A DNA stretch of 64,000 nucleotides, taken from the NCBI RefSeq assembly GCF_028554725.1, contig NC_071667.1:69693501-69757500 (forward strand), written 5' to 3'. The notes beneath the pieces are model-generated. The model was not told where the DNA came from, ran no database searches, and saw nothing but the letters and a program-made list of their open reading frames with translations. Source of the stretch: Zeugodacus cucurbitae (taxonomy: Eukaryota > Arthropoda > Insecta > Diptera > Tephritidae). This document shows, one piece after another, positions 40,381-51,841 of the stretch (position 1 is the stretch's first letter; every line of letters begins with the position of its first letter). The position numbers and the translations under genes are program-made.

Positions 40381-41210
40381 GTGTAGGCGGTTATGGTGTC
40401 AAATATGGGTTGGCAACATCTCATCAGCATGATTGGCATTGTACTATATAATGAGTGATTACTCGAAGCGGTTTCTAAGTGGCCAATTGTATGCCTTTAA
40501 TCTTAAACTCTTCATATGCTTTGTATAAATTGACAGCTCGAAGGATGGTGCCACCCTTTTTAATTATGTCTATCCATATGCTGGAAATTTAATTAATTAA
40601 ATACGAAATGACTACATGCTGTTAAATTTCATTAGGTGCAGCTTCGGACTAAGTTGAGTTGAGGTATTATATATATCAGGCTTAATAGCTGACAGTAAAG
40701 TGTATAATTGAAAGGGATGCAAGCAATGGACGCGTGTAAATGATAAATTGTATATTCTATCCTTTGACAGCTGTTATTGAGTTTGTGAGAAAAGCGATGA
40801 CTCGGACCTCTAAGTAATTTTGAAGCGTAAATTCATGACCAAACCTAATTCTGTACTCGGAAATCAAAGCGCTAGATGTCGCTGTACTCTAAGGTTTGAA
40901 TGTAGTCATCTTCGTTTTAGATTGGGAGTAATTTAACTAGAAATTCGATAACTAGATACTGTTAATGTTTTTATAATGAAATTTTTAAAATTGTTTCATC
41001 CTAACTGTAGAAGAATAAATATTATTATTTAAAGGTTCACCCGAGAGTTGGCGCTACCATCGCTACGCTTTCAAAAATCACAGTTTTTGGTGATCGAGTG
41101 AAAAACAAGATTTCTTCATAATTTAATTTTGTTAGCAGAAGCAAAAGTTCTCATATGTCTATAGGCACTCACTCAAACAGTCTATTTAATTAAATAAAAT
41201 TTCAAGTCAG

Positions 41211-41216
41211 ACTTAC
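41211..41216 (-). other. cpx: Splice donor after cpx codon 18
   Basis: GTTAAAG|GTAAGT on the minus strand is a full-consensus 5' splice site. It interrupts the frame after one nucleotide of codon 19 (phase 1). It starts the long intron that would run off the left end of the window. Confidence 0.88.
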
Positions 41217-41271
41217 CTTTAACGGCGCTTAGCTGGTTGCCAACCATTTGTTTCGCTATGAATGCTGCCAT
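41217..41271 (-). CDS. cpx: Complexin, first coding exon (partial CDS, 18 codons plus 1 nt)
   Basis: The minus strand reads MAAFIAKQMVGNQLSAVK and then one G before a GTAAGT donor. This matches the N-terminus I know for Drosophila complexin, whose family members are about 140 residues. Complexin is a small cytosolic presynaptic protein that binds the assembled SNARE complex; it clamps spontaneous fusion and promotes evoked fusion of synaptic vesicles. Only the N-terminal segment is encoded here. The accessory and central SNARE-binding helices and the C-terminal membrane-binding part must lie in later exons, and I did not find these in positions 1-41216. The start is the ATG at 41269-41271 in the context GCAAAAATGG. 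An in-frame TAA lies 24 nt upstream (41293-41295), and the leader contains no other ATG, so this start is secure. The intron that follows is phase 1. The identity rests on 18 residues plus flawless splice signals. A paralogous complexin-like gene is the only realistic alternative. Confidence 0.9.
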
Positions 41272-41546
41272 TTTTGCTTTTTTTCCTCTACTTTACTCCC
41301 TCTTTAGTTTTGTTTCTTATGTAGATACCTCTGGTAGTTTCTAGTAGGTGCTAGTTGCTTTCTCAATTTATTGACCTAAAAATTGCTTTTAATTCACTGC
41401 TTCCAGTGATGTACTACTACTTTGTTGTTGCTACTAATATTGTAGTTGTTGTTGCTGTTGTTAATTAGGTGGATATTTCTAAACAATATTCTCACGGAAG
41501 ATGCGCGTTGCGATCACACGATGAGAAGTGCTGTGGTCGATGAGAT
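41272..41546 (-). other. cpx: 5'UTR part of the cpx first coding exon
   Basis: This is the leader between the acceptor at 41547 and the cpx start. It is A-rich and carries CAA/CAG runs (AACAACAGCAACAACAAC), typical of neuronal fly 5'UTRs. There is no ATG in any frame across its 275 nt, so scanning ribosomes would meet the cpx ATG first. An in-frame TAA at 41293-41295 shows the reading frame does not continue upstream. Because the leader starts at a splice acceptor rather than a promoter, at least one further 5'UTR exon should lie at higher coordinates. Confidence 0.8.
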
Positions 41547-41572
41547 CTGAAAGGAAAGGAAAGAGAATTGAA
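41547..41572 (-). other. cpx: Splice acceptor of the cpx first coding exon
   Basis: On the minus strand this is an almost pure pyrimidine tract, TTCTCTTTCCTTTCCTTTCAG, immediately before the leader of the coding exon. It is a textbook 3' splice site, and it shows that the exon is internal. Confidence 0.85.
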
Positions 41573-44500
41573 AATTATTTTAAAATACTTATTTTTAATC
41601 AAAAATAATTGATAAAATGCATTTATTTGAAAAACTAAATTCAGATTATTTCTCCAAAATTTTTAAGAAAAAATGGTAATTTATCTTGTTCTTTCTTCAC
41701 ATTCCGTGCCAGCTCCACTACCTCCCAACAGTACACTCTGCATAATGCAAAGAAATCAAAAGTAGAAATCCAAGTTATCTTCAAGAGAAAATCAATAAAT
41801 CAACCGAACAATTGCACTCATGAGTGCTATTCTAAAGCGGAGCTTAGTTGACGAGTTGAACGGATATGCTCATGTCACATGGGATTTGTGCGAAACTCGG
41901 TTAACTGACAATCATTTGCCAACTGAATAGCCAAATGTATGTCATTGTATGCAGTTTTCTGCACTAACAAGCTAATGCAGACAGTCAAAAAAGCATAGAA
42001 AAGGAGCTGAGAATGTTGGAAAGTTTCGAAAGGAAAACCAAAATTTTCAAAAATTTGCAGACATAAGAAATCATTGAAATATAAATAGAAAGCACAGATG
42101 TTTTTGTTGTAATGATTGCTGAAGAGTAAAGTCAATTGAAAATTTTGTGTAGATATTGAACTTTAGAATAAAAACAATATGGTAAAAAGAGCAATAAAAT
42201 AGTGTTACCTACCCTTGGGCGCTGTTATGAATCATATAGTGAAGATTCATCTAATTCAAGTGTACTCTATTTTATTTTACTTTGTTTTTTATTACAAACT
42301 TATATGGTAAAATGATGCCCTGTCTGAGGAATGAAATTTAAAATTTATCCAGTATTAACCACAAGAAAATAACTAGCAACGTAGATATGATAGGAAAATC
42401 AAGAGACAAAGAAAAGACATTATTGTCAATCGTTTATTCCCCATTAACTGTACATATACAGTTATATGCATGTGCATTCAAGTACATAGCAACTTCACTG
42501 CTCTAGCGCATCCATTTTCCCACATATTTAAATTCGAATATTACCACATAAGCACATATCCACATATGTATTTTAGAATATGTATGTGTTCATGCTCAGT
42601 TATCCCTCTATTTGCGTTTATCGTAACGATTGCGGCAACAAAAAACTAGAAATAACGGCAAAGTAATAAATGCGGAGCAACACGAGCATTCACAGCATCG
42701 CCAGCCACCGGCGTTGGCGCCAGGCGTCTAGACACTGTGACGCTTACATATATTTTTAATGTGTCACATGCAGTTGGCTGACGCCAGCAGCCAGCCAATA
42801 CTAGCGTCAACTACAGCGTTTACTTGCTGCAAAGTCATATGAACAGTTATTTATTTATTTATTTTTTGTCTCTTTTGCGCTCTTCAGCATTTTTGTTTGC
42901 GCAAATTTATTTTCAATATTTTCTTTTTATTACCAAACGATTGTTTGTTTTTATTTGTCATCTGCTTTTATTTACATTTAACAAATATTGTCAATTTGCT
43001 AAACTACATGCATGCTGAGTAGCTGCTTCGGCGAATTTAACAGTTTAATGTTTGAATAATGCATTAAACGAAAATGTTGCGTATACGCAACGTTTAACCA
43101 AATGGATTGCCACTTTTCTGGCAATAACAGTTGATTTCGTCGCATTGCTGACAGCTAGCAGGTGTTTCAGTTCACACGCTGGAAACATGAGCCATTTGGA
43201 GTCATATAAATACATTTGAGGAAAATACAAAAATAAGTTTGCTTGATTTGAGTGACTTTATTTGACTTCCGCCGCTCACCGCCTAGCTAAGCCATATCAC
43301 ACGCCCACTGAAGCATTTTATTTTGTTATGGTAATTTCTGTAATTTCGGCAATTTTCGTAGAATTTTGCTTTGCTTAAATTTGTATATGTGTGTGTCTGT
43401 ATTTAAATAGCATTCAAAGACTGCTTCATTGTATTTAACTGGTTGCTGATTGCCTTAAGTGGTATTAGGCGGATTTAATCTAAAATAAATATAGACATAT
43501 CTATTATGGCACATTTGGCAGCACACCCGCAAAGATGCGAAACACTTTTCGACACCTGAAAAGTGTCTTTTAGATAGCGCAAGTGTCATTGAAAAGGATT
43601 TGCATGAAGCGAGAAGAGATTACGGTGGAGGTAATGTTCAAAGTTTTAATATTAAATTGAGCTAAGAATTGCCAGAGACATTTATTTTGCGCATAATAAA
43701 TTCATGATTGAATTTTAAAAGATAAATTAAATTGCAATAAATTTAATGCCAGAATTGAAAGAAGACTTTATTTTGTATAGAAAGAAAAAGGATTTCAGTA
43801 ATAATTTAATGAAAAATGTATTCAAGCCTGAATTTTATATAAAATTTAAGAAAATATTGTACCTCACCAGCAAATCATCAAAAATTAAAGCAGATTTTGC
43901 ACACAGCAATATAATATTTTCACAAATATTATTTCGTTTAAAAACAATCGAAATCAATTCTCAAATAGTTTTCGCTTGTGTATGGCAGCTGCCAGTTAAG
44001 CATTGGATTTTGGCTAGCCAAAACTTGGAAATACAATTGACAGACAATTTGCCGCCAACGCCGTGCTTCGCCTCCATAACAATAACTCACCAAACTGGCG
44101 TGTAACTCTGGCGCTCAGCTATGCGCTGCCAAAATAATATCAAATTGTGTGCCAATATGTTTCTCTAACATGACATTTGCCCATAAAATGCAATTTGTGC
44201 TCTGAAGGGGTAACAAAATACAGGGAAAAACATAAAACAAAAGCTGGGCGTATAAAAACAATAAAAGTTGAAAACAACAAACATAAACCAGAAATATTTA
44301 AACATATGTGAACATGTTCAAAGTATATGTGATTGTGAGTGGATATACTTATCTACATATGTGGCACTCGCTGTTCGCTTAATACTCGCTTACATTTCAA
44401 AAATGGAACACCTGCGTTTAAGTGCTTGATTGTACATATTTATGCTTTCGAATAGCTTGTAGGAAAATTGCTTTTATTTTGGGATATTTATGGTGAGCGA

Positions 44501-46850
44501 GTTTTAATCTGTTCAATATTCAGGCCATTTATGTTGATTTAAAGATATATTCTCCTAAATGTAGGCAACAGGCGTAGTAGTGCTAAAATGTTGCCTACAT
44601 TTAAGCGCAGATTTTCGAACATAATTGAACATACTTCTAAAAAAACTGTCATAACTTTTCGTATATTTTATAACTTTTAAAATCTGCATTAATCCATCCT
44701 TCAGACTTCTATATTTGTAAATATTGAATAATTTCTCAAGTTACTAAACCTTTGAGTTTGCTCCGACAGTTTTTAAAATCTTAAAAGAATATAATTCCGA
44801 TTATGAATCACTAAAAAACGAAACAGTGATTCTGATTATTATCAAGAAGCTCTTGAATAAAAAAAAATAAATTTTAAAGATACTCTTACCTTTAAGAGAC
44901 CAATAGAAATAGTTTTAAAATTGTCATGTTTATGGAAGAGAAAATCCATTCGATACCCAGGAAAAGCTTTTCTATAATCCAAAAGTGGCTGCTTGGACCT
45001 GGATTTTCTCCAAATCTCTCGTTCGAGAAGGAAGGAAGTCTATATCAATGAATTCCTACAGGGCATGCTCTCTCCTTTACAATCCCACCGATTTATGCGC
45101 TTTTAACTACCCATATGCCTGCAACTTTTGGTTTATATGTAGGCATATATTTATGTTAGTTTGTTTGAGCAAGTATGTAATCTTGTACAACATTCGTAAC
45201 GTGCGTGTATGTGGCAACTGATTTATGGGCGCCATTAGTTTGAAACGTTTAGACATAAAATACATACGTGCGCACAAGCGATAGTTGTACATATGTATGT
45301 AAGCAAGCGCCACTCCTGCAAGGTTACCCATAACAGTTACATTTGAAGGCTAAGTTAAGCAACGAAAGGCTAACTGCTTACGCATAAAGAATTTATTTTA
45401 GTTACCCCCCAAAATGATTACATATTCATAAAAACTTACGCAAACATATATATTCGTATGTCAAATGAGCAATGTTAGCCTGTCAATATTTGTAGAATAA
45501 AGGCAAAATTTGTGATTTATGATTGCAGGCGTAGTATTTTTGATAACTAGCTTAAATTTAGAAAAAATTTTGATGGAATATTTAAGTGTATATACAATCA
45601 TATTTTCTCTATATTAAAATAGAATATATATTTTAATAAAATTTTCCATTCAAATACTTATATATACATAGTAATTTACGGCATTCAGCCTTCTCTTCTG
45701 TATTTTTTTAAACTCACTGCTTTATTTAAAATAAAATTCATAGCAGTAACCATTATTCATAGTCTTTTACCAAAAATAAATAAAAATGCTCACTTTATCT
45801 CTAAATTCACCACAGCGTGTTTGACTCACATGTATTCACTATATACACACCTACATACATGAAATTTAACAGTTACGAAAGTTCTGCTCCAACTTTCATT
45901 TGCTTTACTCAATATCTTGTTTGTTCAAAAACTTGGACGTTGCCAGCAAAGAGCTTAAAAATTAATTCATAAGTCAAATAGCTCGAGTTGGCAAGGATTT
46001 TCGTTTTCGTTTGCATTGCAAATTTTCACATTATAACTTTGCCCGTAGTCACGAAGCTGTTCGATAGTGATGGGAAAATCTTTTTCGTAGTTTTAAATAT
46101 AATTCACAAATATCTCTTTTCCACTCTACGGTTGAAATATATTTTATTTTGCAGATTCAGCATGTTGTGGTGCTGCTTTGCTATGCAATACAGATACCTT
46201 GAAATGAGGATACTATAGACTTGTATATATGTATGTCATGTAGTATATATTTACATTGATATGTGCTAAATAGCTGTATTTACTTTTTTCTCTTGCTATA
46301 TTATTTTATTTTGTATTTCGTTTATCTCCTATTATTGCATTTGCATTTTTAGTTTGTTTTTATGAGAAATTTTTGACCCAGATTTTGCTCCAATTATAAA
46401 AAATCATATGCATATTTATCAAATATGTAAAATTAATAAACTCAAATGTCAGTAACTAAGTAAAGAAATCCATTATGTACAACAGCTGCTGTATCAAGCC
46501 AACTATAAAACTATGAAAAATTTAATATTAGCATTTTTACAAAAATAAGAAAAAAAACAACATACACATTTTGTGTTCTTGTTAATACACAAATACAAAT
46601 AAAATGTAAATAAAGCGTTCTACATAAATTTATGTCTAAGGGGAAAAAAAGTGATGATCTGTAATGATCGATTTTTAGAAAGGTTTCAAAATAAATCGAA
46701 AAAAAATTGGAAAAATCCAAAGAAATAAGATATTAAAAAAAAAAATAATAATTTATGAATAAACTAGAGACATAAATGATTGGTTAAGAAAATATCTACA
46801 TCTATCAGCTACCTTAACTATCTAATAATAAAAATGTAACTAAGTACTAT
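41573..46850. other. Gene-free stretch upstream of the cpx coding exon
   Basis: Presumed cpx 5'UTR intron. It contains the inverted motif pair at 44556-44603. A minus-strand donor-like TTAAAG|GTAAGA at about 44888 has no recognisable exon before it. A 119-codon plus frame at 43746-44105 is A/T-driven and judged to be chance. Confidence 0.5.
44556..44603. repeat. Perfect 15-bp inverted repeat of the TAAATGTAGGCAACA motif
   Basis: TAAATGTAGGCAACA at 44556-44570 is followed 18 bp later by its exact reverse complement at 44589-44603. It could form a cruciform or RNA hairpin. The same motif is found in tandem at 53831-54313 and singly at 5389 and 39329. Confidence 0.85.
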
Positions 46851-47260
46851 CTATCTCCTAACTAAATTTCATCAAAATCCGTCCCAGCAAAAACCCTAAA
46901 AAAATCACTAACTCAATTCAGTTTTCTGCCTCTTCCTGCCCCCTAAGTACGATGACGTGATCATTTTGATCTTATATCCGTTTTTAGGTAACCATCTATT
47001 ACCTTACTAAATTTCATCAAAATCCGTTCAGCTGTTTAAACGTGAAAGAGCAAAAGGCCCAACAAAAACGACTAAAAATCACTAACTCAATTTAGTTATC
47101 TGCCTACTGCCTACCCACTAAGAACGATGACGTGATTATTTATAGCCTATGACCATTTCTAGGTTATCATCTATCACCATACCAAATTTCATCAAAATCC
47201 GTTCAGCCGTTTAGGCGTGAAAGAGTAACAGATAGCCAGAGTTACTTTCGCATTTATAAT
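46851..47260. repeat. Tandem repeat (about 2.5 copies, 144-175 bp), retroposon/MITE-like
   Basis: Three blocks begin at about 46851, 46993 and 47168. Each contains AAATTTCATCAAAATCCGT. The first two then read ATCACTAACTCAATT, a TCTGCCT...TGCC segment and ACGATGACGTGAT. Blocks two and three carry GTTCAGCYGTTTARRCGTGA; block one lacks about 30 bp there. The end reads GTTACTTTCGCATTTATAAT, a terminus common among arthropod dispersed repeats. No coding sequence is present. Confidence 0.7.
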
Positions 47261-47270
47261 ATTAATAATA

Positions 47271-47396
47271 ATATGTCGCGAATGTTAAAATTTTGAACCG
47301 ATTATATTCATTATAGTAAGGGAGTCTATATGGGGTATAGTGGGAAATTCCGAAGATTTTATCTATTTTAGGTACCCCAAGAGACATGTTCACTCA
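47271..47396. repeat. Direct repeat, left copy, next to the mariner fragment
   Basis: It starts ATATGTCGCGAATGT and ends TATTTTAGGTACCCCAAGAG, with GTCTATATGGGGTATAGTG between. The right copy at 47601-47725 has the same order of landmarks. Confidence 0.65.
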
Positions 47397-47405
47397 ACGC
47401 TTTAT

Positions 47406-47576
47406 TCTACCATCTACTGCGAACAACTGAACCGCTTGAAGCAGGCGATCGACCAGAAGCGTCCAGAATTGGCCAACAGGAAGGGTGTAGTATTCCACCA
47501 GGACAACGCAAGACCACACACTTCGTTGATGACTCGTCAGAAGCTACGGGAGCCCGGATGGGAGGTTTTATCGCAT
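47406..47576 (+). pseudogene. Mariner transposase fragment
   Basis: The frame encodes about 57 residues of a mariner-type transposase, including YCEQLNRLKQAI, KRPELANRKGVVFH, QDNARPHTS and QKLREPGWEVL. The Asp of DNARPH, the second catalytic acid of the DD(34)D triad, is at 47502-47504. The fragment stops before the expected PYSPDLAPSD block with the third Asp, and everything N-terminal, including the helix-turn-helix DNA-binding domain and first Asp, is missing. Full-length proteins are about 345 residues, so it is not functional. It sits between two diverged direct repeats (47271-47396 and 47601-47725) rather than between mariner inverted repeats. Confidence 0.9.
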
Positions 47577-47600
47577 AGAATGGCGATATTTACCAACCTA

Positions 47601-47725
47601 ATATGTCGCGAATGTCGCGAAATTGTGAATATGACATTATAATAAGGTTGCCTATATGGCGTCTAGTGTGAAGTCTATGCAGAGTTCAGGTATTTTAGGT
47701 ACCCCAAAAAACATATTAACTCAAT
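47601..47725. repeat. Direct repeat, right copy, next to the mariner fragment
   Basis: ATATGTCGCGAATGTCGCG ... CCTATATGGCGTCTAGTG ... TATTTTAGGTACCCCAAAAA parallels 47271-47396. The right copy continues into AT-rich repeat-like sequence to about 47960, with no transposase similarity. Confidence 0.65.
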
Positions 47726-47959
47726 TTCAATCATCTGGCTTACATATGGTCTCTAATATACAAACCAAATCACGGAAATTCTTTTACTTTATTCGAGATA
47801 TGGAGCTAAGGAAAATATGGGTCGAAATGTTTTTAAACACTTGATTATTGTCTAAGTTATCTATTCTAAAGAACAGGAAGCTGGCTCCAAATAAAAAATA
47901 TGGAATTTTCAAACTCTGACAAGAGGATGTAATTAAAATGCTGTGACTCAACTCGAGTG

Positions 47960-49589
47960 GTCTTTGACATATATAATTTTATCTAAAAGATATTAGTGTC
48001 ACGCCTAGAATTGTGTGTTCCAAGATGTATGTGAATATTCCATATATGTTTCTTAACCTATTCAACCGTAGATAGACACCATTATAGCAAAAAGTATTGT
48101 TTTCAGAAGGATTGGTTGTCAAACCTTGTATAGTTCAGTTGACGCATACATACATATATGTACATTATGAATATTAACCTCATTAAAGGGTGAGCTTATG
48201 CCCTGTTTACAGCAATTCCCAATCTCTTCACATTGTAACTTAATCGATTATTGAGTTATAAAATTGGCTTTATTGCACATTTAAAGCATAATTCATATTG
48301 AAAAGCATCTTAAATGTCTCATATATTCAAATTGCCAACTTCATGTCGTTGCAGTTAAAGCATTAATACGTATGTATGTGCACTTTAAAGCTGTTATATA
48401 CGCACAACACTAATGCAAGAAACGTGTAATAGCAATTAGTTGGATGTTGGCACATAAATAAGGCAAGCTTTTCGATACATGTGCATATATATATATATAT
48501 ATATGTTTGTATATAATAAATATGTATTATTTTGTATGTATGTATGTATATATGTGTAATAACGCCTTTGTAAAATGGCGTGGTTATAAATAAATCACAA
48601 TAATGCATCATAATTAAGACAACCGGAAAGCTGAAACATAAAGCAACGGCAACAGTAGCTGTAACAGTGAGACACTGCTTCAACCAACACACATGAGCTG
48701 CAGTGGGAGCGACAAAGCAGCAAAACTTACAAACAAACATATTTAAACACACACACAGAGACATGCTTAACGGAGCGACTGAGCGACCATGAATTATTGA
48801 AACGATATGGCTATCATTGTTGCATGTCCGTGTGTGTATGAGTATGTGTTGTCTGCTTGTAGTTGGTTACACTGGAGACACTGTTAAATGCAAACAGATC
48901 CGGGTTAAAGCAAATATCATTGTACGAAAAATTCCCTAATGTTAACGCTATTGAACACAGATTGAATAGTCAAATGTTGCATACAATGCGCTCGGTGGCA
49001 CAGGCTGGCCTTTATACTCGTATATGTATGTCAAACAGATTTATTTAAATGCGCGCATTACGCATACTATTTTGTATATATTCAGAGATATTTAACTGTG
49101 TTTAACTCCGCAGAGATGTGTATGTAGAAACTTACAGTTATATTGTAAAGCCGCACGCACTGCGCTTTGTGGTATTTGAGTTTTGCTCTGCTTTTCCACA
49201 AGCGTATACATGGCGAGTGCATTTTAAATCACAGTTATGTTATTGACCGAATTACATTGACTTTAATTGCATAATATTATAAGCGTAAAAGTATATAAGC
49301 GTTCAATATATGTTTATTGACCAATTTATTAGTGGGTTTCGTTTCATGCGGACAAAGCTGAAATATTCTGAAAATTTAAAAATCATTAAAAATATGTAAA
49401 ACAACATTTAAGCCAATAAAAGGTTGAAGAATAATATTATACATAGTAATACATACAACATATCGCATATAGGCTTGTATACAACTCCATGTAGCTTACA
49501 ATTTACTTTACAACTGATAAGAATAATCAGGCACAGCCAGTTCAAATTAAATATCTTCTCGAAAAAAGTATTTCCAGTTGAATACAAAA
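47960..49589. other. Gene-free stretch
   Basis: AT-rich, with the (AT)10 and ATGT tracts near 48.5 kb. No gene seen. Confidence 0.55.
48485..48504. repeat. (AT)10 microsatellite
   Basis: Ten uninterrupted AT units, followed within 60 bp by an ATGT-rich tract around 48532-48556. Confidence 0.95.
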
Positions 49590-50040
49590 AAATTGCTGAT
49601 AAACACGAGTTAACGAGTTGGAGTTTATTAGCAACTATAATACTGATCATCAGACGATTCTCAGTGGAAATGTGAACCGGTTGAATTGATAAAAAAGTAT
49701 TTAATAAACTCGAGTTTAAGTTTTGAAGTTTAGAAGGAAATATGACACAATTAAATTCATAAAAACTCGGAGATAAACTCGAGTTTAGGGTTTGGAATTT
49801 ATTCAAAATTACAATATTGAATATCAGATGGTTCCTGCTGGAAATTTGGCTGAATTAAAAGATTTATTGATAAACTCGAGTTTAAGATTTAGAGTTTATC
49901 AAAAAGTATAATATTTGACATCGGACAAATCATAGTGAAAATATGAGTCGGTTAAATTAGAAATAAAATTACTGATAAACTTGAGTTAAAGTCTTTGAGT
50001 TTATTAAAAACTACAGTATTCCTCATTAGAAGATATTTAG
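49590..50040. repeat. Tandem repeat array centred on the palindrome TAAACTCGAGTTTA
   Basis: Five units carry the palindrome or a variant at 49600, 49705, 49774, 49871 and 49976, spaced 105, 69, 97 and 105 bp. Each is followed by an AGTTTATTA-like stretch, then AAT(A/T)TTGA-type, GTGGAAATRTG-type and GGTTGAATT-type sequence. Three units have the 14-bp palindrome intact. A 132-codon minus-strand frame across the array is a by-product of the repeat. Confidence 0.8.
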
Positions 50041-51159
50041 TATAAATTAAGTTTTACTTTCTTAACTCTAGATTATTAATTCATTTATATAGCCCAATAA
50101 TCAACTGACACCACTTAGGCAAGTTGCTACATCTCTCCATTATTTATAACTACACTTACTCGCACTTTCCTGACTTTTCGCTGATTGCCTGAGTTTTACT
50201 TTATTTTTATTAAAAGCGAAAACACTGACTGCCTCTATACAAGCAAACACATGTGTTTAGATTGCTACAAAAATATACCCGGTATATATGTTTACACAAT
50301 ACCCCACGGTTGCTGCATAGCACTTGGTGGTATTGACACATCAATCAGTCGACTTGTTAAAGCACTGCACGTTCTTCGCTTATTTGATCACGATTTGTGT
50401 ATGTGCGCTCAGTTGCTTGACAAAATTAGCTGAATAAACCAGAGCAAGTAAATAAAAGTAGTGAAATGAAAGCTGAAAGATAAAAGTGAAGGAGAATGGG
50501 AACGAGTTGAAAAAAGTCACAACAAAACAATGTGGCAAGCACTGAGGATGATATATGTGGAACTAACATGCTCAGCGTTGACATACAACTGGACTCGATG
50601 TGGTGGGATGACACACAATTTATTTATTGGACAGACAAATGTGGGATGTGCTGATAAATGTTGGTGTATATGTGGGGTTATTTGTGTTACTAGAATGTTG
50701 GCAAAGAGTTACTTTAATACTGTTGATGATTTCTTTATAGCTTTGTAATGTATTAAATATTGGTTGGAGACAGTGAGAGATTGATAACGAGGTTACTGGA
50801 GTAATTAGAACTAAATATAGGAAGCAATTTGGACTTCAGTGAGGTATATTTTTATTATTAAGAATTGAAAAAGAAAATTGTTTAAGAATATTGTATAGTA
50901 AAATAGTAAAGTATGGTATGAAATACTATTTTCATAAATAATTTGAAAAGTCTCATATCACTCATACGCCATGTACACCTCCAAACAACGTTGATCTCAC
51001 AATTAGAGACGAAATTTTATAATTTTTCTTTTATTGCTGCATCTCAACATCTCAAATGAGTGCTCATCTTCATTTCATAAGACACAATACTCCGAATAAA
51101 ACACTAAAACACAAATTACTCCATCTCCAACTAGTTCTTCAAGTTTCACATTTTAAGCC

Positions 51160-51500
51160 GAAAACAAGTGTATCGTAAAAGTTTCTGTCAATGGCGTCAT
51201 TCGTGGATATACAAATCATCGATGAGCCGTCTGTTGGCATGAAATATGGCGCCGACATATGCGGCTGCCGGAGACACTATCTACGCTGATAACGCCACAC
51301 AGACGCGCCGAGTTTCGAAGTGAAAGTTTCAAATCTCTGCGCTGCAATCGAGCAATGAATTTCGCAGTTGACAAAAGTTGTTAGCAAAAGTTTTTCAAAA
51401 GCAAAAAAAAAATGAAAGTATAACAAAAGAAACGCCACACAAAAGTACAACTTTAAATAAGAAACAAGTAATAAATAACAATGCAGTTGGGGAAAGTATG
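51160..51500 (+). other. 5'UTR-like / regulatory island with a 32-codon ORF
   Basis: The local GC content is higher than in neighbouring sequence, and an A-rich AAAAGTTGTTAGC...AAAAGCAAAA leader-like tail follows. ATG at 51191 in the context GTCAATGG opens a 32-residue frame to 51289, starting MASFVDIQIIDEPSVGMKYG. The codons look less random than in nearby frames, and a TAA lies four codons upstream. I do not recognise the peptide. Confidence 0.15.
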
Positions 51501-51841
51501 ACGTTAGCGCCTTTTATGCTTAATGTGAGCGCATGGAAATGAGAGAAGAAATTATAATGGCGCTTTTCTTGTGGTTGCGCTTATTTTTAGTTTTCAAACT
51601 TAAATTTTATACTCAATTTTATTTCTAGAGTTTTTTAGTGTATGAAAAGTTGAAGATTTATTGTTGGTGAATAGTGGAAAGCGTGAAAATTAAAATAAGA
51701 GAAAATTGTATCAATAATTAATTTATATTTATTTAATATTCACCTTAATTAAATGAAAAACCGAACAACAATGATATTTGCAAAAGAAGTTCACTCGAAA
51801 TCATATCCTCTTTTTAAATTTCGTGGATAGAATACCAGCTC

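Larger units (their letters stand above)
1..41210 (-). other. Long cpx intron (left end outside window)
   Basis: No later complexin exon was seen between the donor at 41216 and position 1, so the intron is inferred to exceed 41 kb. It is AT-rich and contains the mobile elements, tandem repeats and microsatellites listed separately, plus one candidate recursive splice site near 17384. A nested gene on either strand cannot be excluded, because some 5'UTR-like islands exist (14.56-15.33 and 28.8-29.4 kb). A very short exon could also have been missed by eye. Confidence 0.65.

Noticed and set aside
43746..44105. 119-codon plus-strand frame
   Set aside because: AT-driven, Lys/Ile/Phe-rich, no recognisable family and no splice context.
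44886..44895. Minus-strand TTAAAG|GTAAGA donor as end of a cpx 5'UTR exon
   Set aside because: The sequence before it is plain AT-rich DNA with no acceptor or leader features.
49408..49806. 132-codon minus-strand frame
   Set aside because: It runs across the TAAACTCGAGTTTA tandem array and reflects repeat structure, not a protein.
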